Assembly: GCA_963513935.1 (NCBI GenBank)
Contig: OY740768.1
Span: forward strand, 60,008,004 to 60,072,003
Direction of reading: 5' to 3'
From: Aphrophora alni
Taxonomy: Eukaryota > Arthropoda > Insecta > Hemiptera > Aphrophoridae
DNA length: 64,000 bases
Below the pieces are notes generated by a model. That model ran no database searches. It saw only the letters and a list, made by a program, of their open reading frames with translations, and was not told where the DNA came from. The position numbers and the translations under genes are program-made. Each line of letters begins with the position of its first letter. The stretch's first letter is position 1. Positions 56,975-64,000 of this stretch are shown here, in pieces.

Positions 56975-57430
56975 ATTCCTTTCATTTCATTTCTTCTTTT
57001 ATTTGTGTATAGTTATTTTCCAATTTTTCTAATTTCTCATTCATTGTTTTAAAGTTACCAGTTAAGAATTTCATTAAATCATCAAAATATGTAGACTTTA
57101 CCTCCTCATTAGGCGACCTAACCTGTTCTGACTCCTTTAATTCAACTATTTCCTCAGGCCTATCAGACACTTTTTCTATCTTGGAAAAACTTAAGCCTAA
57201 GACCGATTCATCTAACATTTCTCTATCTGTATCCATCTTTTAAACTTTATTATTACTATTCTCAATTATGAATGTTTAAAAGTAACAAATATCCCACTAT
57301 TGCAATTATTATTGAACTATAAATGACTGAGTACATTCCACTACCACGAGACAACACCCTGGGTTTTAGAGACCAGAGCCAATTAGTTCGGACGCCATTT
57401 TGTAAGTTGCTTTGCTTTAATCTTACAAGT
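56975..57430 (-). pseudogene. Possible LTR-retrotransposon leader and gag start
   Basis: On the minus strand, an LTR-like end (GCTTACA-type, here AGCAACTTACA) is followed by AATGGCGTCCGAAC, which looks like a tRNA primer-binding site (TGG then GCGTCCGAAC). About 150 bases later an 84-codon frame (57236-56982) begins MDTDREMLDESVLG and ends in a charged, coiled-coil-like stretch (MNEKLEKLENNYTQIKEEMK). A similar TGGCGTCCAACC sequence occurs at 57520-57533. The 23-base stretch TTGTAAGTTGCTTTGCTTTA(ATC) occurs both at 56950 and 57400, so the segment is bounded by a direct repeat. No protease, RT or complete LTR is visible. Confidence 0.3.
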
Positions 57431-59844
57431 TTTAATTGATTTGGTTTATGAAAATTCAATGGTCAAATATAAAGAAAAAGAATAGCTAGTTTGACCTTCT
57501 AAGTTAGGCGTCCATTTTGTGGTTGGACGCCATTTTGCAGTACTTAATCTTGTCAGATTCTATTTTTATTAAACTACTTCTGTCTGAATATTATCGCAAA
57601 GATGATTTCATACTTTGAATTGATTTTGTTATAAAAAGAAAAGAAACAGGGTTCAGGCTGTGATCTGTACTTACCAGGTGGCTACATATGAAACGTGGGT
57701 AGCGGTTTGTACTCAATGAAAGTTTAGCCAGTCATTATGGTTCTTAATAAATCTCTCCTTTTAATAACCACATATTCTACAGATTATTACAAAACAGAGA
57801 ATCTTATTTTGTCATTAAATTTCTTATCAACTACTACATACATATTAACATTTTAGACTAGGCATTTTATAAACCGCGTAAGTAAGAGTTCTTTGTGAAT
57901 AGTCTGATTTAAATGTTTGTAATTCTGTTACCTTTTTGTTAAAATGAATACTTTATCTCAACGTTACTCACGTGATACCTTCAAGTCACATCTTTTGACA
58001 CAAAAACTTTCTTTTGTTGCCACATAACTACACTTTCCAAAATATATATTTTTACTTGAAACGTTCCATCTTTGACTCAACTCGCCATTCAGTCCTTGCT
58101 TCCTACCTTGAAGCCCACCCAAGCCAGACTGAGTTAAGCTGACGCAAGGGACGCCCAACTAGATTGCATGTAATGTTCACGTGATATATATACTTTCCGT
58201 TTCAAATGGTTTTGGCTACAGAGACCTTGATGCAACTCAGTGCCTTTTTCAATTCCATACTAGAGGGTATCACACTATTCAAATGGTACGCGCTTATTTT
58301 GATTTTATTATTTTAGTTAAGTATTGTTGTTCAAAGTTTTTAAGTAATTTAAGATTTTGAATAATTCTTAATTTCTATTTTCAATACAGTTGTATTAATT
58401 AATTACATGATCAAATATCCTTAATATTTATATTTATTTAATTATTTATATTTTTTATTGGTTGGAGGATGTCCCATGCTTACAACTTGCCAGTTTTCCG
58501 TATTTTAAAACAATCTACGGCATTCGTTATTTTAACACAATTTCGTTTTTTACAATAAATACCAGTTGGAAAAAAGTAATAGCATTCTTAGTTGATACAT
58601 TTAGAAATTTTTCCCAGTAAAATATTTAAGCAATTGTTTCATTTCTTAAGTAAACAATTCGTGTTTATATTTTCATATTCTAGGGATAGTTATTATACAC
58701 AAATAGTTGATGTAGACTCAAGGTCAACCATTTACTGTCAAAGGATTCGTTTGCTGTCATGTCTTTTCGTAAAAAGGGGAAGTCAGTTGGCTATTTTCAG
58801 CATCTTAACTCTGAACTATGCACAAAATAAAATAAAGGAAACAGTTTCAATTACAATATGTATTTTCTGTTAGTTTTGGTATAATGAAAGTTTAATTATA
58901 GTACGATTGTTTAATGTGTTGTGTAGTATATTATCACAGCTAAAAGAATATATGATTGTGTTAAAAAAAAAAAAAAAAAAATTATAGAAGATTTTCCGTC
59001 AATTTTAAAGTAAAGAAAATAAAAATCTCTGTATTTGTAAAAATTCAAACCTGGTAAGTCTCGTTTACAGCCCTGTAATATTTTAATTGTATTTAATTAT
59101 AGTTTCTATCTTTATTAACTTGTTGCAGAATGTCTTTACAAGCTTTTAACATGTTATGTTGTTTTTGTTGTATATTAATTCTTATCAATGTTTACCATTG
59201 TTAGCTAGTTTGAGTGTTGTTAATTTTATTTTGTTTAAATTTTTGTTTTTTAATTCTATTTGTTAATCTTACTTTGAGGAGCATTTTATGCTCTTTGTTT
59301 GTAAGATAATGATGACCGTGATGGTTTTCTTCTGGTATCCATAAAAAAAAAGTTAAAAATTTTTTTTTGAAAATTATAGAGCAAGGAAAGACCACCAAAT
59401 GAACCTGAAATTATAATTATCACCAAAACCAAATTGGGGATATTGTCTAAATTTTAAAGGAGAATAACACAAACTCAATGAAAATTGCTAGTCAAACGTA
59501 CAGATAACAAGTGAACTTTTTATAGATGTAGAGTTTATACCATTGTTTTCATAGTGAAAATAGTACAATAGAAGCCTATTGATGTTTAAAAACTTAATAG
59601 TAAATAGCGACCACTAATTTCTGCAAATTTTTTGTTCAAATGTTTTGATGAATTCAACTTACAATATACTTAAACTTAAAGATCTTGGTTCTTTTTGTAA
59701 TAGTTTTAACAGTTATATAATAGATCTACTTCTTTTTGTTCAGTGATCACACAGTTATTTTTATTAAACATGAGAAAAATATTTTCATTGGTTTATTACT
59801 TTTTTTATACGTGTGTTTAAACACAAACAGATAAGAGAATAAAA
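57431..59844. other. Intron 3 spacer
   Basis: No gene recognised. A short minus-strand frame (57964-58158) is not supported by any motif. There is an A-run at 58963-58981. Confidence 0.45.
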
Positions 59845-60110
59845 TGGTGCTGGATCGGCCATGTTGTGTTCAGACAGCCGCAGGATAGTATTGCCAGACA
59901 ATCGTTGAGATGGAACTTCCAAGGGAGGAGGAAAAAACGAAGACCAAGAATAAAATAGTGAAGGACAATTAAAAAGGAATTGGAAGTGGCCAGCAGGATA
60001 TGGAGTGAGGCAGGGATCCTTGTCCAAGATAGGCAGAGGACATTTGTGGAGGCCTTATGTTCCATATATGAGTTAAAGGATTCAATCAATCAACATAAAA
60101 TACATTCCTA
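59845..60110 (+). pseudogene. LINE ORF2 C-terminal fragment with 3' tail
   Basis: Plus-strand reading with one or two frame breaks: WIGHVVFRQPQDSIARQSLR then WNFQGRRKKRRPRIK, a broken middle, SEAGILVQDRQRTFVEALCS and a stop after INQHK. This is the widespread RWIGHVLR...WNPQGRRKRGRP.....W...A.DR..WR.FV.AL end of a LINE endonuclease-reverse transcriptase polyprotein (RTE/CR1-like groups). It ends with an ATCAATCAATC-type simple tail, as many such elements do. A 5'-truncated insertion. Confidence 0.75.
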
Positions 60111-61007
60111 AAAATTTGTTTCATGCAATTTATAAAATACCATTAAATAAGAACAATAAAAATATTAAAACCATCAAAAAAATGTATAGACACTGTTAGT
60201 TAATATATGTTTATAATGCTATACATTTATCAATTTAAGAAATTTAGAGTAATTAGTTAATAATTAATAAAAAAACAAATAAATATTCTTCGATACACTA
60301 AAATACAAAATAAAGATTTAAATAAATTCTCACAATAATCACTTGATCGATTTACTATAACTTGGTGCTCGCTAGTTATAATGGACCACTGTAATACAAA
60401 AGGGTTGTAGTTTGCCCAATCAGTTACCATCTCCAACTGTCTCACATTTTACATGTGTATTCTTTACATTTGATTGAATACCAATAGCGAAGTCTACTTT
60501 CTATATGCATAGTTTGGCTGACCTCAGATATCAACAGCTGGATTGAAAAGGAAGACTCTCTCATATATACACAACTTCAGGTATAACTGACATGAGATAT
60601 CAACAGATCCATAGATAGTGAAAAGTATTTCATAGATATACATAATTTCAAGTCTAGCTCAAGATTTCGACCATGCTTAGCGAGTGTAGACAATTTGATA
60701 TATACACACCTAAGTCACATGATATGAGGACATGTGAAGCGATTTAAGAAATTATAAAGATGGTTTTATATATGCATAAATTACAAGATTCACTAAATCT
60801 CTCTTCGACATAGTTTATTTCCATGAGTAAGTTGATTTGTTGTTGTCTAATAATTTGACATTTAATGATAGTCTTATCATTATACGAGAAATATTTACAT
60901 TCATTAAAGGTAATATTTTACTTCCTTGATTTTTTTCATAAATAAGATCAAAATTTGATAGACTCCGAATAAAATGTTTAAACAAATATTATCTGCATTT
61001 GTTTCAG
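60111..61007 (+). other. End of intron 3 of the death-domain gene
   Basis: AT-rich, nothing recognised. It contains loose repeats of a CACTTCA/CAACAG..GAC..GATATCAACAG type near 60520-60620. Confidence 0.5.
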
Positions 61008-61082
61008 AGTTAGTAAAAATAATGAAGCTAAAAACATTGGAGATTGAGGAATTTAATTCAGAATGTACTATTACAGATAACA
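61008..61082 (+). CDS. Death-domain protein, exon 4
   Basis: A strong acceptor (CTGCATTTGTTTCAG ending 61007) and donor (ACA|GTAAGTAA at 61083) bound 75 bases. The phase-1 join from exon 3 gives ELVKIMKLKTLEIEEFNSEC then TITDN, extending the last helix of the death domain into a linker. It exits in phase 1, so at least one more exon lies beyond; none was found before 64000. The intron from exon 3 is 6.6 kb and holds several retroelement relics. Confidence 0.7.
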
Positions 61083-61666
61083 GTAAGTAATAACACAATA
61101 AAGTAAAAACAGTAAGTAAAATATCAGATATTGTGATATTATTATTTTCAATACTTATTTGATTTATTACAAGTAAGTTTATCTTTTTCTGACAGGTAAT
61201 GTTTTACAAGTACTTTCCAAGCAATATATTGATTGAAGTTTATGAGTGAAGGCAATATAGAACTAACTTTTTTTATCATCCATTAAATATAATTAATTAG
61301 TTGTACAATACATTTCTATAAATTAGAAGAAGAATTCTATTGCAGTTGTCAATAAAGGAAAATTCATTATTTTAAACATATTTATCAAAATGTACAACCT
61401 GTTCAGATTAAATGGAGAGTCACCGCCTGAAAAATCTGTGTGTTCAGCACCCATAGCAAAGATGTAATAGTTTATATATATATATAGAATAGAGCTAGAT
61501 ATAAAGTTATTAATTTAATTTGTTATTCTATTTATGAATGGAATCTGCCATTGACAACCATAGTGTCTGAGTAGAGCAACAGAACAGATTTTACACAGAA
61601 GAGATTGAGACAAAGTCAACGACTTCATTTGACATTCTATTTATATGGATGTGGTCTGTCCTTTAA

Positions 61667-62732
61667 CCTTTTGAAGCCCGACTTATGATAAGTATAATAT
61701 AAGCTCCAGCCCGGGTATTTTTCGCAAATTTGCAGACATTATTATGAAAATTCATATAAAATCTAAATATGAAGCAAACCTATCAATATATATATTTTTT
61801 GTTCAGAAAAAAACAGGGGAATATGAAAATGGTATAAAAAGTTACATTATCTAGGCCAAATATATATTTTTTTACTTTATTTTTATTTAAAAAAATTTTA
61901 TATTGAAATTTCAAAAGTAAAGTTATAGTAAAACTATAATTTTTTTTAATTGTAAAATCGTTACATACATTTTGTAGGAAATTTAATTCCCAACACAAAA
62001 ATGTATATATAGGCACATATCATAAAAAATATTATAACTTATATGCAAAAATGTAAACAATCGTAAAAGTAAAAAATGCAGATTTTCACACTGTTTATTG
62101 TAGCTTTTACATTAAATTAAAAAAGAACAAATATACAAGCTATATATGTTTTTGGTACATAATTTTCAGTACTCTTATATTTATTACAATTATATATTTC
62201 ACTATTTACAACACTTGGGCCAGCAATTGGATTGTAATATAGGTTACAATGCGTCGTTGTATCGCCTGAAGGTCCAGGAACATTTTCCACTACACAACTT
62301 GAACACGTCACTACACTACGTATTATCTCGTCATTATCACTATCACTGTCTAAAAAATCACTAAAATCATCACGAGATAAATACTCCGATATTTCACGTT
62401 CATGCAAATTAGACATTATAAACGGTTTGTTTACCAAGACACAACAACAAAGGAAGCTACCACAGCTATACAGTGACAGCTGGTGAAATAATGAAAGTGA
62501 AACAAAAATTGCAGTGATGCAGACTAAGAAGCACTAAAACAAAAATTACCTCTCATTTCCCTGCATTCTGCTGAACAGTTCAATACCAAATACATCGTAG
62601 CAGTATAACCGCTAATACAAAAAAAAAAAAAAAAAAAAAAAAACAGCTGACGCCAGCTCACATATACGCGGGCGTGGGCTGCTGGCAGGGCAGTCGGCTG
62701 CTCGCATATATGCGGGCGTGGGCATCAAGAGG
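61667..62732. mobile_element. piggyBac-like deletion derivative, 1066 bp
   Basis: TTAA occurs at both ends (61663-61666 and 62733-62736). The termini are inverted: CCTTTTGAAGCCCG at the left and CCTCTTGATGCCCACGCCCG on the complement strand at the right. GCGGGCGTGGGC occurs twice near the right end (62668-62679 and 62712-62723). A transposase N-terminus remains on the minus strand (62117-62437); the catalytic domain is deleted. An A-run lies at 62620-62643. Confidence 0.85.
62117..62437 (-). pseudogene. N-terminal remnant of a piggyBac-like transposase
   Basis: The 106-codon frame begins MVNKPFIMSNLHEREISEYL, then SRDDFSDFLDSDSDNDE and a VPGPSGDTT segment, and ends without any catalytic motif. 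An acidic, serine- and aspartate-rich N-terminus with a D(F/Y)SD..(D/E)SDSD pattern is usual for piggyBac-like transposases. It lies inside a TTAA-flanked element in the orientation expected relative to the right end. The internal methionine (MSNLHERE) may be the original start. Confidence 0.7.
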
Positions 62733-62736
62733 TTAA

Positions 62737-63469
62737 AATCATGAAGTCAAGATAAAACAACAGAACAGAGATGGGATCATCTGCGTAAAATAACTACGAG
62801 ATTGCTAGTTTAATAAAGTTTTCTGCCGTCTGGTTATCTATAAGGATCCCTACATTGAGTGTCAAGCGTCAAGCATCCTCTGAATATGGTTTTGATTTTA
62901 TAACTTCTTTACTTACGTTAATATAATTATTTCTTCATTTATTTTACTAATTATATTATATTGTTTTATACTTATTATATTAAGTATAAACAAAGCTAAG
63001 AACCCAATAGTGAGAATGCCAAAGCCTGAAGTTTGAGAATATACAAAAATGACAATTTATTTGTATGTTTTTAAGTATAAGTATTTTTATCAAAGAATTA
63101 GTTTTGACATGTTTGTTAGTGTTGTCTTTATTTTTATATATTCTTTTCTACTAATTTTATTAATTGGATTTCATCAATGGGTGATAAATTAGTGATCAAA
63201 ACAATCCTAAAATAAACTATTTGAGCAAATCTACAAACTAATGTTTTGCAATTAGTCTATTCATGTTAAAATTTTCATTAGGTTTGGCTCTTTTTCAAAT
63301 AAACTCTATTTAAGTTTGACAAGTTTCAAAATATACAATCTTCAAACTAATTTTGCTTTTGACAAAATATCAATATATTGTCTATATAGAAGTCTATGAC
63401 TGTCTACCACAATAGCAATAAATAGGAACAAAAGGTAACTTTTTGTACATGATTTTGTATACTATTAAG
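62737..63469. other. Spacer, nothing recognised
   Basis: AT-rich sequence with no supported gene, still within or beyond the death-domain gene's next intron. Confidence 0.5.

Positions 63470-63470
<1 letters not shown>

Positions 63471-63540
<70 letters not shown>
63471..63540. repeat. Compound (CA)n(TA)n microsatellite
   Basis: About ten CA units (63471-63490) are followed by about 25 TA units (63491-63540), both uninterrupted. The pogo-like element starts immediately after it, so its TA target may lie within the array. Confidence 0.95.
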
Positions 63541-63543
<3 letters not shown>

Positions 63544-64000
63544 TAGAACCTCTGTTAACCAGCCTCGGATTAACCGGCCTATATCATAGTGTACTGGTTG
63601 GATGAGAGTTTCCGAAAATAAATTGTAATTGAAACACCAAAGCAGCGGCGATATCAAACGACTTTGTCGATAGCGGTATCCCATTGTCGGCGGCATAAAA
63701 ACACCGTGGCATCAAAGTAGCGGCGAGTCAAACGATTTTGTCGGTATCCTATTGTCGGCGGCATAAAAACACCGCGGCATTGGCACCCGTTGGTATAGCA
63801 GACATACACCCACAAAAACGTTTGATGGGCCGCTTTTTTTCCACGAATCATTTTAGTATACATTATGGAAAATATAACATTTCTTTTCAGTTTTCGGAAG
63901 CGTGTGTTGGTTTCGTTTGAGACACGGTTAAATGTGTAAAAAGACTTGACAGAGGGGAATCTGTAAAAAAGCTTTGTAGTGTTTAATTCTTTCATGTTTG
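63541..64000 (+). mobile_element. pogo/Tigger-like element, 5' part, cut by window edge
   Basis: It begins CAGTAGAACCTCTGTTAACC then AGCC..GGATTAACCGGC, which is the pogo/Tigger terminal repeat form (CAGTAGAACCTC..TTA.CCG), directly after TA. Between this and 63780 is a two-unit tandem repeat. From about 63890, across one frame break, the plus strand encodes RKRVLVSFETRLNV and VKRLDRGESVKKLCSV, the first helix-turn-helix (CENP-B-like) of pogo transposases (K(R)K...L....K..ii..l..GES...l). The rest lies beyond the window. Confidence 0.8.
63640..63780. repeat. Two-unit, about 71-bp direct repeat in the pogo-like leader
   Basis: Units at about 63640-63710 and 63711-63780 share GCGGCG..TCAAACGA, TTTGTCG, GGTATCC.ATTGTCGGCGG and CATAAAAACACCG. 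They differ by small indels. A minus-strand frame over this region (63654-63995) reflects the repeat and is not treated as a gene. Confidence 0.85.

Noticed and set aside
59379..59402. Alternative last exon of the death-domain gene after ATTATAG
   Set aside because: Phase-compatible but adds only seven residues and a stop; the acceptor is weak compared with that at 61007, and the following exon continues the domain better.
1..64000. CRISPR arrays, tRNA, rRNA, bacterial promoters or operons
   Set aside because: None seen: no regularly spaced short repeats with unique spacers, no recognisable tRNA cloverleaf or rRNA sequence, and the sequence is plainly eukaryotic.

Overview
This is an AT-rich eukaryotic window, by eye about 70% A+T, from an arthropod, most probably an insect. 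The evidence is spliced genes with GT-AG introns, arthropod-type mobile elements (mariner, other Tc1/mariner families, several piggyBac-like families, hAT, pogo, Jockey-like LINE, Penelope-like, Ty3/gypsy) and no bacterial-style gene packing. A hemipteran-like genome is possible, but the order is not established by the sequence.

Host genes are few and all lie on the + strand. (1) A possible terminal exon at 12756-12906 encodes a short HEAT-like segment reminiscent of condensin CAP-G (weak). (2) A two-exon gene at 27745-27954 and 32454-32633 encodes a 129-residue zinc-binding protein resembling the N-terminal module of RNF180. (3) The 5' part of a death-domain gene has exons at 41449-41465, 52598-52856, 54253-54421 and 61008-61082. 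Splice phases match at every junction, intron 1 is about 11.1 kb, and the gene runs past the right edge.

Most of the rest is mobile DNA in different states of decay. In order: mariner relic (1-425, -); TTAA-flanked 3.37-kb foldback (1986-5350); possible LINE endonuclease scrap (about 5990-6150); IS630/Tc1-like element with long terminal inverted repeats (8147-10770); head-to-head pair of Penelope-like 3' ends, each with a hammerhead-ribozyme-like motif (11638-12541); piggyBac-like deletion derivative (14484-15550); Tc1-like relic (17090-17901, -); hAT MITE (18403-18791); Ty3/gypsy pol relic (19020-20480, -); mariner (21738-22900, -); 5'-truncated Jockey-like LINE with an open reverse transcriptase (23610-25626); ZBED5/Buster-like hAT 5' half (33555-34640); hAT MITE (35166-35525); complete piggyBac-like element with an intact 589-residue transposase (37338-40236); second Penelope-like relic (46740-47340, -); LINE RT/RNase H relic (55720-56950); possible LTR-element leader (56975-57430, -); LINE 3' end (59845-60110); piggyBac-like deletion derivative (61667-62732); and a pogo/Tigger element entering from 63541.

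The best candidate for something undescribed is a family of nested palindromic elements in two clusters. Cluster A (28031-31343) lies in the intron of the RNF180-like gene. Cluster B (about 41990-44131) lies in intron 1 of the death-domain gene. Individual copies begin 5'-GGTAAWT, end AWTTACC, and can be bounded by 8-bp target duplications: TATAATTC around 29506-29962, CTTTTATT around 42466-44123, and CCTACCTT around 28098-28596. Their centres share a palindromic core of the form AGGTYTGG..AGGT-(AT)n-ACCT..CCARACCT, including a 62-bp perfect palindrome. No transposase is visible in them, so they look like non-autonomous foldback elements that have inserted repeatedly into one another.
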